Shown here one piece after another: positions 42,483-51,931 of a stretch of 61,921 nucleotides of DNA. Origin of the DNA: Rhodospirillaceae bacterium (GTDB lineage: Bacteria > Pseudomonadota > Alphaproteobacteria > Rhodospirillales > Casp-alpha2); NCBI GenBank assembly GCA_002706405.1, contig PALN01000067.1, positions 1 through 61,921 of the forward strand. The letters run 5' to 3'. The notes below the pieces were generated by a model. That model was not told where the DNA came from. It saw nothing but the letters and a program-made list of their open reading frames with translations, and ran no database searches. The stretch's first letter is position 1. Every line of letters begins with the position of its first letter. The position numbers and the translations under genes were made by a program.

Positions 42483-42497
42483 CACAAACCGTTTGTG
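42483..42497. promoter_or_regulatory. Palindrome CACAAAC-C-GTTTGTG upstream of the histidine kinase
   Basis: A perfect 7-bp inverted repeat with a single central base, 26 bp before the kinase start codon. It is a candidate operator; the half-site resembles the CACAAA/TTTGTG pair found at 54911-54950. Confidence 0.35.
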
Positions 42498-42702
42498 GTT
42501 GCTCTTGGTCACGAATACGCCGAAGGTCCGATGAATGTCATTTTGACGTCACACCCCCCATAGCGCTGAATTCTCCGTATTCAGGGGTGATTACGCGAAA
42601 ACCATGCCAACTCGCCCAATTTGCGGTGAAATGTCGCAATTGAGAGAGGCACCGGAAGTTCGCAGCCTCATCTTGTCATATTATTTCTGCTAGTCTCGGC
42701 CC

Positions 42703-43737
42703 ATGAACACCTTGAACACATTCCCAGGAATTTGGTTGAAAGCGGCGGTCGGCATCACGACCGCCCTATCGACCCTGCTGTTCTCCGCCAACCTGCGGGC
42801 GGCCGACGACGACGAACGCCCCGGCACCTTCGTCCTGCAGGTTGAAAACGATCTGTTCGGCGGCGGCACGGATCAGTATTACACCCAGGGCGTGCAGGTA
42901 ACCTTCGTGCCCAAGGACAAGTGGGAACCGGAATGGTTCAAGGACCTCATGGACATGATCCCGGGGGTCAACCTGGACGGCAACTCGACCTTCGCTGTCG
43001 CCTTGGGCCAGCAGATGTTCACGCCCGAGGACACCACCCGCCCGAACCCTGACTCTACCGACCGGCCCTATGCGGGCTGGCTGTTCGGATCCATCGGCGC
43101 CATCGTGGAAAAGCCCGATTCCCACTTGTTGCAGAATGTGTCGCTCGACCTCGGCATCGTCGGCCCGGCGTCCTTGGCCGGCTACACCCAGCGGCGCTGG
43201 CATTCGCTGATCGGCGTCGGTCTGCCGCGCGGCTGGGGCAAGCAATTGCATAACGAGCCGGGCATCATGCTCAGCTATCAGGCGCGTCTGCGCCAGCCGA
43301 TCCTGGAGCCGCAACATTTTCTGGAACTGGATGTGATGCCGACGGCCGGGGTTACCCTCGGCAACGTGCTGACCCAGGCATCGGTGGGGGCGTCCATCCG
43401 CCTGGGCCAGAACCTGGGCCTGACCTATGGGGCGCCGTTCATTCGCCCGTCCCTGCCCGCCGCCGCCATCGTACGCAGCAAAGGGCAGTTCGGCTGGAAT
43501 CTGTTCGCTGGTGTCGAAGGCCGCGCCGTGGCGCGCAACATCTTCCTCGACGGCAACACCATCGGCGACAGCCGTAGCGTCGACAAGAACAACTTCGTCC
43601 TGGATTTCCAGGGCGGCATCGAATTCACCCTGGGCTATGCCCGCCTGTCGTTCACGCAGATCTATCGGACCCGCGAATTCGAAGGCCAACGGGTGCCGAG
43701 CCAGTTCGGCTCCATCTCCCTGTCGGCCATCTTCTGA
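42703..43737 (+). CDS. LpxR-like outer-membrane lipid A deacylase (DUF2219)
   Basis: A 344-residue outer-membrane protein. A signal peptide (GITTALSTLLFSANLRAA) is followed by QVENDLFGGGTDQYYTQGVQ; the Asn49-Asp50 and Thr61 correspond to the catalytic Asn-Asp and Thr of Salmonella LpxR, and RGWGKQLHNEP supplies the expected His. Alternating polar/hydrophobic strands and a C-terminal aromatic (SAIF) fit a 12-stranded barrel. LpxR removes the 3'-acyloxyacyl chain from lipid A in a calcium-dependent way. Whether this homologue has that activity is inferred. Monocistronic, divergent from the kinase gene. Confidence 0.85.
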   Translation: MNTLNTFPGIWLKAAVGITTALSTLLFSANLRAADDDERPGTFVLQVENDLFGGGTDQYYTQGVQVTFVPKDKWEPEWFKDLMDMIPGVNLDGNSTFAVALGQQMFTPEDTTRPNPDSTDRPYAGWLFGSIGAIVEKPDSHLLQNVSLDLGIVGPASLAGYTQRRWHSLIGVGLPRGWGKQLHNEPGIMLSYQARLRQPILEPQHFLELDVMPTAGVTLGNVLTQASVGASIRLGQNLGLTYGAPFIRPSLPAAAIVRSKGQFGWNLFAGVEGRAVARNIFLDGNTIGDSRSVDKNNFVLDFQGGIEFTLGYARLSFTQIYRTREFEGQRVPSQFGSISLSAIF

Positions 43738-43743
43738 CCGCGA

Positions 43744-44973
43744 TCAGATGGCGCCCGCCTTGCGCAGGGCGTCGAGCCGCGCCGCATCCAATCCCAGTTC
43801 CCGTCCGTAAACGTCGCCGTTGTCGGCCCCCTTGTCGCGGCCGGTGAACAGCACCTTGCCGTCCGTGCGCGACAGGCGCGGCATGACGTTGTGCACCGTC
43901 AACTGGCCCAGGTCCGGATCGGGGATCGAAACCAACGCCTCGCGCGCCTTGTAGTGGGGGTCGGCGAACAGGTCGGCGACGTCGTAGACCGGGCCCGCCG
44001 CAACCTGATGGCGGCGCAGGATATCCACCGCTTCGTCGCGGGGGCGTTGCTTCATCCAGGATGCGATGAGGCCGTCCAGTTCCTCAATGTTTTCGATCCG
44101 GCCCGCATTGGTCGCGAACCGGGGATCGGCGGCCAGGTCCGGCCCGCCGATGACCTCGAGCAGGCGCATGGCCACGGGCTGGGCGCTACCCGAGAGCGCG
44201 ACGTATTTTCCCTTCTCGGCACTTTCGTAGGCGCCGCGCGGCGCCGCGTCGGGCAGGCGGTTGCCGTGGCGCTGACGCACCGCGCCCAGCTGGTCATATT
44301 CCAGGTAGACGCTTTCCATCAGCCGCGACATGGATTCGCAGATGCTGGCATCCACGACCTGGCCGCGCTTTTCCGGATCGCGGTCGCGGGCGTGCAGGGC
44401 GACCATCACCCCGTAGGCGCCGAAGGCCCCGCAGACCCCGTCGGCCAGCGCCAGTTGCGGCAGCAGGGGCGGCGTGTCCGGGGTACCGGTGATCGACGCA
44501 AAGCCACTCATGGCCTCGGCCAGGGTGCCGAACCCAGGCAGGTCGGAATAGGGCCCGGTCTGCCCGAACCCGGTGGTCCGCAACATGACCAGGGACGGAT
44601 TGACCTTGGCCAGATCCTCATAGCCGAGGTTCCATTTTTCCAACGTGCCGGGGCGGAAGTTTTCCACCACCACGTCCGCCGATTTGACCAGTTCCTTCAG
44701 CAGGTCCTGACCGTCCGCATGTTTCAGGTTGAGGGTCACCGCGCGCTTGTTGCGGCTGATGGTCTTCCAGTACAGGGAGATGCCGTCCTTTTTCATGCCG
44801 AACGCGCGGATATGGTCGCCGTTTTCCGGATGTTCGACCTTGATCACGTCGGCTCCGAAATCCGCCAGGAACGTCGCCGCCAGGGGCCCTGCCCCCATGG
44901 TCGCGATGTCCAACACCCGCACCCCGGAAAGCGGCAGGCCCGCGCGCGCGTCTTCGTTCTGATCAGTCATCAT
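43744..44973 (-). CDS. CaiB/BaiF family (class III) CoA-transferase
   Basis: A 409-residue CoA-transferase with LSGVRVLDIATMGAGPLAA at the N-terminus, VVENFRPGTLEKWNLGYEDL, TTGFGQTGPYSDLPGFGT and DASICESMSRLM. It overlaps by 11 bp the 3' end of the CitE-type lyase gene upstream and is co-transcribed with it. CoA-transferase plus CitE-like lyase is the arrangement used to activate and split malate, citramalate or methylmalate (as malyl-CoA or citramalyl-CoA), so it most likely makes the CoA ester that the lyase cleaves. Confidence 0.93.
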   Translation of the reverse strand: MMTDQNEDARAGLPLSGVRVLDIATMGAGPLAATFLADFGADVIKVEHPENGDHIRAFGMKKDGISLYWKTISRNKRAVTLNLKHADGQDLLKELVKSADVVVENFRPGTLEKWNLGYEDLAKVNPSLVMLRTTGFGQTGPYSDLPGFGTLAEAMSGFASITGTPDTPPLLPQLALADGVCGAFGAYGVMVALHARDRDPEKRGQVVDASICESMSRLMESVYLEYDQLGAVRQRHGNRLPDAAPRGAYESAEKGKYVALSGSAQPVAMRLLEVIGGPDLAADPRFATNAGRIENIEELDGLIASWMKQRPRDEAVDILRRHQVAAGPVYDVADLFADPHYKAREALVSIPDPDLGQLTVHNVMPRLSRTDGKVLFTGRDKGADNGDVYGRELGLDAARLDALRKAGAI

Positions 44974-45847
44974 CGTTTCCTTTGGTAATCGGCGTCGCCA
45001 GCCGCCCGGCCCGCCGCAGGACCTTCTCCGCCATCAAGGCGATGTCGACGGCGACGAAATCGCCGTCGACCATGAACACGCCCCGGCCCGATCCCTTCGA
45101 CGCCTCGAAGGCAGTCAGGATTCTCTCCGCATGGGCAATCTCGTCCTCGCCCGGGGTGAACACGTCGTTCACGGGATCGATCTGGTTGGGATGGAACACG
45201 ACCTTGCCGGTGAAGCCCAGGGCACGGGCATCCAGGGCGTCCTCGCGGGCGCGGGCCCCGTCCTTCACATCCTTGAAATAGGCGACGTCGACCGCCTGCA
45301 GCCCGTTGGCGGCGGCGGCCACGGCGATGCGGGAGCGGGGGTACAAAAGTGAATCCCGGGAAATTTCGATCCCCGTGGACAGGCTGTAATCGCCCGATCC
45401 GAAGAACAATCCCGTCAGACCCGCGGCGGCGGCGATGCTTTCGACCCGTGTCAGGCCCAGCGCCGTCTCGACCGTCGCGAACAGGGCCGCCCCGGCAAGC
45501 GGCCCGTCCGTGCCGTCCAGATAGCGGCGAAGCTCGGTGATCTGGGCCGGATCCTCGACCTTGGGGATGTACAGACCGTCGACGGGCAGACCGGCCAGAG
45601 CGTCCAGGTCTTCCCGCCACAGGTCCGTGTCGATGCCGTTGATGCGCACCATGCGTTCCCGACGGCCGTAATCGACGTTCGTCAGGGCGGCGTGAATGCC
45701 GTCGCGCGCCGCCTGCTTATGGGTCGGCGGCACGCCGTCTTCCATGTCGAAGATCACGGCGTCGATCGCCAGGGTCGCGGCCTTGGCGGCCTTGCGGGGT
45801 TCGTGGCCCGGCAGCAACAAGAAGGTTCGGCGTGCGGTTTCCGGCAT
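44963..45847 (-). CDS. HpcH/HpaI (CitE-type) CoA ester lyase
   Basis: A 294-residue TIM-barrel lyase. FLLLPGHEPRKAAKA opens the barrel, IFDMEDGVPPTHKQAAR carries the metal-binding acid, RINGIDT holds the substrate Arg, and FATVETALGLTRVESIA plus GSGDYSLSTG contribute the other metal ligands. KVVFHPNQIDPVNDVFTP is the typical C-terminal block of malyl-CoA/beta-methylmalyl-CoA lyases. It cleaves a 3-hydroxyacyl-CoA into an acyl-CoA and a 2-oxoacid. First gene of the operon with the CoA-transferase; divergent from a LysR gene. Confidence 0.92.
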   Translation of the reverse strand: MPETARRTFLLLPGHEPRKAAKAATLAIDAVIFDMEDGVPPTHKQAARDGIHAALTNVDYGRRERMVRINGIDTDLWREDLDALAGLPVDGLYIPKVEDPAQITELRRYLDGTDGPLAGAALFATVETALGLTRVESIAAAAGLTGLFFGSGDYSLSTGIEISRDSLLYPRSRIAVAAAANGLQAVDVAYFKDVKDGARAREDALDARALGFTGKVVFHPNQIDPVNDVFTPGEDEIAHAERILTAFEASKGSGRGVFMVDGDFVAVDIALMAEKVLRRAGRLATPITKGNDDD

Positions 45848-46026
45848 GGTTTCCTCCGATCGGCGCGGCCTGGATGGGCGCCGTTGCCCCGTTGCTATCA
45901 GGTCGCCCCGGGGCCGTGAAACAGGAAGGCCGGATAGGCATATATGATTTTCTTATGGCCCTGGACGGGCCGGCGGAAGACAATGCCCGCCTATCCTGCC
46001 CGCGTATCCTGAACGAGGCATCACCC

Positions 46027-46950
46027 ATGGAAACCCGCCGCCTGGAATATTTCGTCCGCATCGTCGACGCCGGCAGCATTTCCCGCGCCGCCCAGGACCT
46101 GGGCCTGGCGCAGCCGGCGCTGAGCCAGCAGTTGGCGATCCTGGAGCAGGACGTAAAGGCGCAGTTGCTGCACCGCTCGCGCCAGGGCGTGACGCCCACC
46201 GCCGCCGGGCGCCAGTTCTACCGCCAGGCGCAGATCATCCTGCGCCAGGTGGCGGAGGCACGCTCCCTCGTCACGGCGGCGGAGGAAAGCCTGGCCGGGA
46301 CCGTTTCCGTCGGCTTTCCCAACAGTGCGGCGGCGATTCTCTGCCTGCCTCTGATCGCCCGTCTGAACGCTGAACATCCGCAAATCGAACTGCAGATCAC
46401 CGAAGGCTACAGCGCCGTGCTGACCGGCATGGCGCAGAAAGGGCAACTCGACATGTCCGTGCTCTATCAGGAAACCCCACCCCCCGGCATGACGACCACG
46501 GGACTATGGGTCGAAGACCTGCTGTTGGTCAGCCCGCCGGGGGCGGCACTGGGTGACCGCGTGCCGCTGAACACCGTCGCCCGCGTTCCCATGATTGTCC
46601 CAAGCCCGGCCAACAGCACCCGCATCGCCCTTGATAAATGCCTGGGCGAACAGGGCCTTTCGGCCAACGTCACCTTGCAGGCGGATTCCCTGGTGACCCT
46701 GAAGAAAGCCGTTCAGCAGGGCATGGGGCATACGATCCTGCCCTGGCCCGCGGTGGCGGAGGAAGTTGAAAAAGGCCTGCTGGCCGCCGCCTCGTTCGAC
46801 GACGCGCCGCTCCATCGCACGGTCGCCCTGTGCACGCCCGACGCCGTACCGCCGAGCCCCGCCCGCGACAGGGTCGCGGCGACCATCCGCGCCATCGCCG
46901 CCGAAGCCCTGGCCACGGGCCGCAACCTGGGCATGCGCCGGGCGGCGTAA
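46027..46950 (+). CDS. LysR-type transcriptional regulator
   Basis: A 307-residue LysR regulator with the N-terminal helix-turn-helix METRRLEYFVRIVDAGSISR to TPTAAGRQFYRQ, and an effector-binding domain. ATG 46027 was chosen because it starts the conserved helix; the frame extends 65 codons upstream into the divergent promoter. The sequence is of the CbbR/Nac-like class. It is divergent from the lyase/CoA-transferase operon (179 bp), which it probably controls, and lies 54 bp upstream of sdaA on the same strand. Confidence 0.92.
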   Translation: METRRLEYFVRIVDAGSISRAAQDLGLAQPALSQQLAILEQDVKAQLLHRSRQGVTPTAAGRQFYRQAQIILRQVAEARSLVTAAEESLAGTVSVGFPNSAAAILCLPLIARLNAEHPQIELQITEGYSAVLTGMAQKGQLDMSVLYQETPPPGMTTTGLWVEDLLLVSPPGAALGDRVPLNTVARVPMIVPSPANSTRIALDKCLGEQGLSANVTLQADSLVTLKKAVQQGMGHTILPWPAVAEEVEKGLLAAASFDDAPLHRTVALCTPDAVPPSPARDRVAATIRAIAAEALATGRNLGMRRAA

Positions 46951-47004
46951 CCATTTCCTTCCGCGCCGGTTTCTGACACCATCACGCCCTGGTCGGGAGA
47001 TCCC

Positions 47005-48423
47005 ATGTTCCTCAGCGTCTTCGATATCTTCAAGGTCGGCATCGGCCCATCGTCGAGCCATACGGTCGGCCCCATGCTGGCCGCCGCCCGCTTCGTCCGG
47101 CGCATGGAACGTCAGGACACCCTGATGACCGTGACCCGCATGCGGGCGACGCTTTACGGCTCCCTCGCCTTCACCGGCAAGGGCCACGCCACGGACCGGG
47201 CGGTGATCCTGGGCCTGCTGGGCGAAACGCCCGATACGGTCGACCCCGACGCCGTCGACGGCCTGATCGCCGACATCGACAAGACCAAACGGCTGAAGCT
47301 GGGCGGCGGGCCGGAAATCGATTTCGACCCGGACCGGGACATCGTTTTCGATTATGGCCCCGCCCTGCCGGGCCATGCCAACGGCATGATCATGGCCGCC
47401 TGGATGGGCGGCGGCGAAAGCTCCGAAGACAGCGACCGCCCGCCGGACAAGGAGCGCGCCTATTATTCCATCGGCGGCGGCTTCATCGCCACGGATGACG
47501 AATTCGCCGCCGCGACGGAGACCGCCGACGTCGCCGGATCGGAGCCCGAAACCGTCCCTTATCCCTTCGCCTCGGCGGCCGAGATGCTGGCCATGGGCGC
47601 GCAGGCCAAGCTCAGCATCGCCGCCATGAAGCGGGCCAACGAACTGACGCATATGAATGCCGCGGACCTGGACGCCGGGCTGGACCGCATCTGGGCCGCC
47701 ATGAACGCCTGCATCGAACGCGGCGTGACCCAGGAAGGCATCCTGCCGGGCGGGCTTAACGTCAAACGCCGGGCCAAGGCGATCTGGGACGGCCTGCAGG
47801 CGGACAAGAAACGCAACTTCCGCCTGGAACACACGGTGATGGACTGGATCAGCGTCTATGCCCTGGCGGTGAACGAGGAAAACGCCGGCGGCGGGCGCGT
47901 CGTCACGGCACCGACCAACGGAGCGGCGGGGATCGTGCCCGCCGTCGGGCGCTACTACCTGGATTTCTGCCCCGATGCCTCCATGGCCGGTATCCGCGAC
48001 TATCTGCTGACCGCGGCGGCGATCGGCGGCATCGTCAAATCCAATGCCTCGATCTCCGGCGCCGAGGTCGGCTGCCAGGGCGAGGTCGGATCAGCCAGCG
48101 CCATGGCGGCGGCGGGCCTGGCCGCGATCCTGGGCGGCAGCAACGCACAGGTCGAAAACGCCGCCGAGATCGCCATGGAACACCACCTGGGCATGACCTG
48201 CGATCCCGTGGGCGGGCTGGTTCAGGTGCCCTGTATCGAGCGCAACGCCATGGGTGCGGTCAAGGCCATCAACGCGGCGTCGCTGGCGCTCAAGGGCGAC
48301 GGCACCCATTTCGTGCCGCTGGACGCCGCCATCGAAACCATGCGCCAGACGGGCGCCGACATGCATTCCAAATACAAGGAAACGTCGGAAGGCGGCCTGG
48401 CGGTCAACCTGACGGCTTGCTAA
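47005..48423 (+). CDS. sdaA: L-serine ammonia-lyase, iron-sulfur dependent, single chain
   Basis: A 472-residue L-serine dehydratase that converts serine to pyruvate and ammonia with a [4Fe-4S] cluster. The N-terminal beta domain starts [20 protein letters not shown], and the catalytic alpha domain has [29 protein letters not shown] and [18 protein letters not shown], supplying the cluster cysteines. Both domains are on one chain, as in E. coli SdaA, not split as in Bacillus. The ATG at 47005 has GGGAG at 46996-47000. It could be co-transcribed with the upstream LysR gene. Confidence 0.96.
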   Translation: MFLSVFDIFKVGIGPSSSHTVGPMLAAARFVRRMERQDTLMTVTRMRATLYGSLAFTGKGHATDRAVILGLLGETPDTVDPDAVDGLIADIDKTKRLKLGGGPEIDFDPDRDIVFDYGPALPGHANGMIMAAWMGGGESSEDSDRPPDKERAYYSIGGGFIATDDEFAAATETADVAGSEPETVPYPFASAAEMLAMGAQAKLSIAAMKRANELTHMNAADLDAGLDRIWAAMNACIERGVTQEGILPGGLNVKRRAKAIWDGLQADKKRNFRLEHTVMDWISVYALAVNEENAGGGRVVTAPTNGAAGIVPAVGRYYLDFCPDASMAGIRDYLLTAAAIGGIVKSNASISGAEVGCQGEVGSASAMAAAGLAAILGGSNAQVENAAEIAMEHHLGMTCDPVGGLVQVPCIERNAMGAVKAINAASLALKGDGTHFVPLDAAIETMRQTGADMHSKYKETSEGGLAVNLTAC

Positions 48424-48463
48424 AGAAATCATCGCTTATAAGAAGAAACCGGAGGACACGCGA

Positions 48464-49474
48464 ATGCGCCTGGCGATCATCGACGATTATCAATCGGTCT
48501 GGGACCGGTTCGTGGACTGGGGACAGTTGAAGGGCGTGACCGTCGTGCCCTTCCGCGACCATGTGTTCGAGGAAGCCGAGCTGATCGCGCGCCTCAGCGA
48601 TTTCGACGCGGTGCTGCGCATCCGCGAACGCACCGAGTTCCCGCGCCACGTATTGGAAGCCCTGCCCCGCCTGAAGCTGCTTTTGGCCACCGGCATGCGC
48701 AACGCGCGGTCCATCGACCTGAAGGCCGCCGAAGATCAGGGCATCACCGTCTGCGCGACGACGATCCGGCACCACGATTCCACGGTCGAGGTCGTATGGC
48801 TGTTGCTGCTGTCTCTGTTCCGGGGCTTTACCGGGGAAGTCGCGTCGGTGCGCGCCGGCGGCTGGCAGAGCGGTCTGGGCCTGGGGCTGGAAGGCAAGAC
48901 CCTGGGCGTCGTCGGCCTGGGCCACATGGGACAGCCCGTGGCCAAGGTCGCCCAGGCCTTCGCCATGAACGTGATCGCCTGGAGCCCCAACCTGACGGCG
49001 GAGCGCGCGGCCCCCTTCGGCGTCGAGGCGGTGACTAAGGAAGAGTTGTTCCGCCGTGCCGACGCGGTGACCATCCACATGCCGCTGTCGGACCGCACCA
49101 TCGGCGTGATCGGCGCCGAGGACATCGCCCGCATGAAGCCGACGGCCTTTCTGGTCAATACCTCGCGCCCGCAGCTGGTCGACGAGGATGCCCTGGTCGC
49201 CGCCCTGCAAGGCAACCGTATCGCCGGTGCCGGGATGGACGTGTTCACCATGGAGCCCCTGCCGGCCGGACATATCTTCCGCACCATGCCCAACGTGCTG
49301 GCAACGCCGCACATCGGCTTCGTGACGCAGGAGAATTACGAGGTCTTTTTCCGCCAGAGCTTCGAGAACCTGCAGGCCTATCTGAACGGCGCGCCGATCC
49401 GCACGATCACACCGGAGGTCCCCTATCTGCCCGACGCGCCGCTGGTCGATACGGCCCCCGGCGACGTCACCTAA
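48464..49474 (+). CDS. D-2-hydroxyacid dehydrogenase family protein
   Basis: A 336-residue enzyme of the D-isomer-specific 2-hydroxyacid dehydrogenase family (phosphoglycerate dehydrogenase-like). The NAD motif is VGLGHMGQPVAK (about 146-157), the substrate Arg is in VNTSRPQLVDEDAL, the Glu is in FTMEPLP and the His in ATPHIGFVT. Opening sequence MRLAIIDDYQSVW is characteristic of the soil/marine branch rather than SerA. GGAGGA at 48450-48455 precedes the ATG. It follows sdaA by 40 bp, so a role linked to serine or hydroxypyruvate metabolism is possible. Confidence 0.93.
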   Translation: MRLAIIDDYQSVWDRFVDWGQLKGVTVVPFRDHVFEEAELIARLSDFDAVLRIRERTEFPRHVLEALPRLKLLLATGMRNARSIDLKAAEDQGITVCATTIRHHDSTVEVVWLLLLSLFRGFTGEVASVRAGGWQSGLGLGLEGKTLGVVGLGHMGQPVAKVAQAFAMNVIAWSPNLTAERAAPFGVEAVTKEELFRRADAVTIHMPLSDRTIGVIGAEDIARMKPTAFLVNTSRPQLVDEDALVAALQGNRIAGAGMDVFTMEPLPAGHIFRTMPNVLATPHIGFVTQENYEVFFRQSFENLQAYLNGAPIRTITPEVPYLPDAPLVDTAPGDVT

Positions 49475-49486
49475 ATCGGGGGGCGT

Positions 49487-50263
49487 TCAGAACCGCGCCA
49501 GGAAACCGCCGTCGACGGCGATCACCTGGCCGGTGACATAGGCCGCTTCGTCCGACACCAGAAAGCGCACGGCGCCGGCGATTTCCCCGGGCTGGCCCCA
49601 GCGGCCCAGGGACGTGCGCTGGGCGAGCCAGCCGGTGACCTGGGGATCGTCGACCATGGCGCGGTTGGCTTCCGTCGCGAAGTAGCCGGGGGCGACCGCG
49701 TTGACCGTGATGCCGTCCGCCCCCAATTCGGCCGCCGACGCCCGCACCAGACCGGTCAGCCCGGCCTTGGACGCCGTATAGGCGGCGTCGCCCGCGCGCG
49801 CGACATGGCCCGCGATGGAGGTGACATGAACGATCCGCCCGCGCCCCTTGGCCCGCATCTGCGGGGCCGCGGCGCGGGACAGGGTGAAGCCGGCGACGAG
49901 ATTGACCTCCAACAAGGCACGCACGGCCTGGGCGTCCAGGTCGTCGAGGGGCCGGCGGTCGCGGGCCCCGGCGCAATTGACCAGAATATCGAGGCCGCGC
50001 CCGTCGCCGTCGTCCAGGTCGTCGATGACGGCCCGCACGGCGCTTTCGTCGGTAATGTCGAAGGGCAGCGGCCGGGCCCGCCCGCCCGCGCCGGCCACCG
50101 CATCACAGGCCGCGTCCAGCGCCGGCAGATCGCGTCCGCCCAGATAAACCAGGGCGCCGCCCCGGCCCAGGGACTTGGCGATTTCCAGGCCCAGGCCACG
50201 GCCCGCCCCCGTGACAAGGGCGGTGCGGCCGGCAAGGCTGAAGGGAACGGCGGGATCGGACAT
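49487..50263 (-). CDS. Short-chain dehydrogenase/reductase (gluconate 5-dehydrogenase-like)
   Basis: A 258-residue classical SDR with TGAGRGLG (about 17-24), VNCAGARDR, the catalytic Ser in HVTSIAGH and Tyr-x-x-x-Lys in YTASKAGL, ending TGQVIAVDGGFLARF. The ATG at 50263 (MSDPAVPFSLAGRTALVTG) gives the usual length; the frame continues 224 codons upstream, but that part is not SDR-like. Arg in GGRDL after the second strand suggests NADP preference. It converges with the hydroxyacid dehydrogenase gene; substrate unknown. Confidence 0.92.
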   Translation of the reverse strand: MSDPAVPFSLAGRTALVTGAGRGLGLEIAKSLGRGGALVYLGGRDLPALDAACDAVAGAGGRARPLPFDITDESAVRAVIDDLDDGDGRGLDILVNCAGARDRRPLDDLDAQAVRALLEVNLVAGFTLSRAAAPQMRAKGRGRIVHVTSIAGHVARAGDAAYTASKAGLTGLVRASAAELGADGITVNAVAPGYFATEANRAMVDDPQVTGWLAQRTSLGRWGQPGEIAGAVRFLVSDEAAYVTGQVIAVDGGFLARF

Positions 50264-50431
50264 GACGGGTTCTCGGCAAGAAATGACGTTAAGCTGTCCG
50301 AAGCCTACCCCATGGATGACTAAAATGTGAGCCTGCTTACCCTTGCAAAGGTCGGATTTTCCACCCAAGCTATGTGAAAATAATTCGTTGGGCGGGGACG
50401 ACCACTCTTTAAACAGAAGAGGCCCCAACAA

Positions 50432-50950
50432 ATGACCGGATTTTTCGAAACCCTGATCCGACCGGACAAGGAAGAGCTGGACAACATGGACCGGCGGGAA
50501 GTCGGCCGTGCGGCCAACATCCTGCAGATCGGTGAATTCCAACTGCTGCAGCTCGCCTATCGCGAATGGCACGACGAGGATCTGCCGGAAAGCCAGATCG
50601 GCGGCCTGTTCCAGGAATACATGATCGACGGCACGGTGCCCCATTGGGCGCGTCATTTCGCCCGCCAGATCATCCGCCTGGACGAACGCGGGCAAGTCGA
50701 CGGCAACGACGCGCGCTACCATCGCTACGACAACGACTATGGCCGCGTGGCGGCGCCGCACGGGATCAAACGGTTCTTCGTGGCAACCGGGATCGTGGCC
50801 CTGATCTTCGGCAGCGGGCTCATGGGCGCGATCATGTCGACGGGAAATTCGGTCACGCAGTTTCCGCCCTATGTGTCGGAAAAAGACGTCCGCGCGGCGA
50901 CCCCCGACGAACTGACCCATCAGACGAAAATCCACACGCCCATTCCCTGA
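50432..50950 (+). CDS. Hypothetical protein with C-terminal transmembrane helix
   Basis: A 172-residue protein I do not recognise. Residues 1-105 are charged and helical (FETLIRPDKEELDNMDRREV, FQLLQLAYREWHDEDLPES). A hydrophobic segment near 113-138 (FVATGIVALIFGSGLMGAIM) anchors it in the membrane, and a short polar tail ends HTPIP. No catalytic motif is visible. Codon use fits its neighbours and the frame is free of an overlapping real gene, so it is likely genuine. It is followed by another small membrane protein gene. Confidence 0.7.
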   Translation: MTGFFETLIRPDKEELDNMDRREVGRAANILQIGEFQLLQLAYREWHDEDLPESQIGGLFQEYMIDGTVPHWARHFARQIIRLDERGQVDGNDARYHRYDNDYGRVAAPHGIKRFFVATGIVALIFGSGLMGAIMSTGNSVTQFPPYVSEKDVRAATPDELTHQTKIHTPIP

Positions 50951-51015
50951 TCCCTCCGCCGGAAAGCGCCCTCTGTGTGCTTGCCTAAATGGGCGGGCGC
51001 CTTTACCTTCGCGCC

Positions 51016-51228
51016 ATGTTTTTGGATTTGGGATTACCGGCCGAGCTGGAACCGATCGTCAACATCGTCTTCCTGTGTGTAACAGGGGCGATCACGTTGC
51101 ACAGTCTCCGGTATCGCGACGAGGAGGGAAAGCAGGACTTCGTGCGCCTGCTGTTCGGCTCTATCGCCGCCGTGTTCTTTTTTCTGGTGCTGTTCCAGGA
51201 CGTTCTTGGCGTCGTCAAGTTCGGCTGA
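51016..51228 (+). CDS. Small membrane protein of unknown function
   Basis: A 70-residue protein with two hydrophobic helices (PIVNIVFLCVTGAITLH and LLFGSIAAVFFFLVLFQDV) joined by a charged loop (RYRDEEGKQDF). The ATG at 51016 starts MFLDLGLPAELEP; the frame runs nine codons further upstream. It lies 65 bp after the preceding hypothetical gene. Function unknown. Confidence 0.6.
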   Translation: MFLDLGLPAELEPIVNIVFLCVTGAITLHSLRYRDEEGKQDFVRLLFGSIAAVFFFLVLFQDVLGVVKFG

Positions 51229-51295
51229 CGGCCGCCGGACTTTTCCCGGCTCTCCGACTTCAGGCAAGCAATTCTGAAATTCGCTGTCGCAGGCC

Positions 51296-51931
51296 TTACG
51301 GCTTGTGCATGCGCTGCAGTTCGTCCTTTTCGGGCAGACGCAGCAGGCGCTTGTCCTCGGGCAGTTGGAGTTGCTTGTAGAGATATTCCGCGCGGTCACG
51401 GATCGAGGAAGGGGTATCGTCGTGATACAGCAAGCGGTCGATGAAACCGGGCCCTTCGACGGCTTCGGCATCGATCTTCAGGGATTCGATATAATCCGCC
51501 AAGGCCTGTTCATAGCGGCCCTGGCTGTCATGCACGATCCCCCGGTTGCCGTAGGCCGCCGCCAGGGCGCCGCGTCCCGTGGGGTCGTCGGGATCCAGGT
51601 TGTTCTTCAGGAAATCGATGGCGTGGGTCAGGACGTCTTCCGCCGCGTCATAGCGCTTCAACTGGACCAGGGCCGCCGCCTTGCCCAACAGGGCGCCGCG
51701 GTGGTTGGGCTGGACGGCCAGCGCACGGTCGAAATCGTTGATCGCGGCCTCGTACTGGCCGCCGGTGAGTTTGATATCACCCTCCCGCACCTCGAAGTCG
51801 CCGGCCGGCGTTTCAACGAAGGTTCCCCAGAACGACCACACCCCGAACATGACGAAGGTCAGCATGGCCAGGTAGATGATGAAGCGTTTAAGGACGCGGG
51901 GATTGGACAGTGCTGACATGGGCGGGGTCAC
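51296..51931 (-). CDS. Membrane-anchored TPR protein
   Basis: A 211-residue protein with an N-terminal transmembrane helix (FIIYLAMLTFVMFGVWSFWG) and at least three TPRs in residues 45-150 (GQYEAAINDFDRALAVQPNH, LVQLKRYDAAEDVLTHAI, DSQGRYEQALADYIES). The C-terminal third is charged (DEL-, LPE-rich). A GTG at 51931 overlaps the stop codon of the preceding gene (GTGA); an ATG at 51919 is the other candidate start. Probably a scaffold facing the periplasm, encoded with the small protein upstream. Confidence 0.78.
   Translation of the reverse strand: MTPPMSALSNPRVLKRFIIYLAMLTFVMFGVWSFWGTFVETPAGDFEVREGDIKLTGGQYEAAINDFDRALAVQPNHRGALLGKAAALVQLKRYDAAEDVLTHAIDFLKNNLDPDDPTGRGALAAAYGNRGIVHDSQGRYEQALADYIESLKIDAEAVEGPGFIDRLLYHDDTPSSIRDRAEYLYKQLQLPEDKRLLRLPEKDELQRMHKP

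Noticed and set aside
43859-43980. A truncated or broken CoA-transferase
   Set aside because: Both CoA-transferase genes in the window are full length (409 and 414 residues) and keep the conserved blocks.
46504-47832. A 442-codon frame antisense to LysR and sdaA
   Set aside because: Spans two well-supported genes on the other strand and lacks any domain signature.
50264-50935. Upstream extension of the SDR open frame by 224 codons
   Set aside because: This part overlaps the separate plus-strand hypothetical gene at 50432 and shows no similarity to SDR or any other domain.
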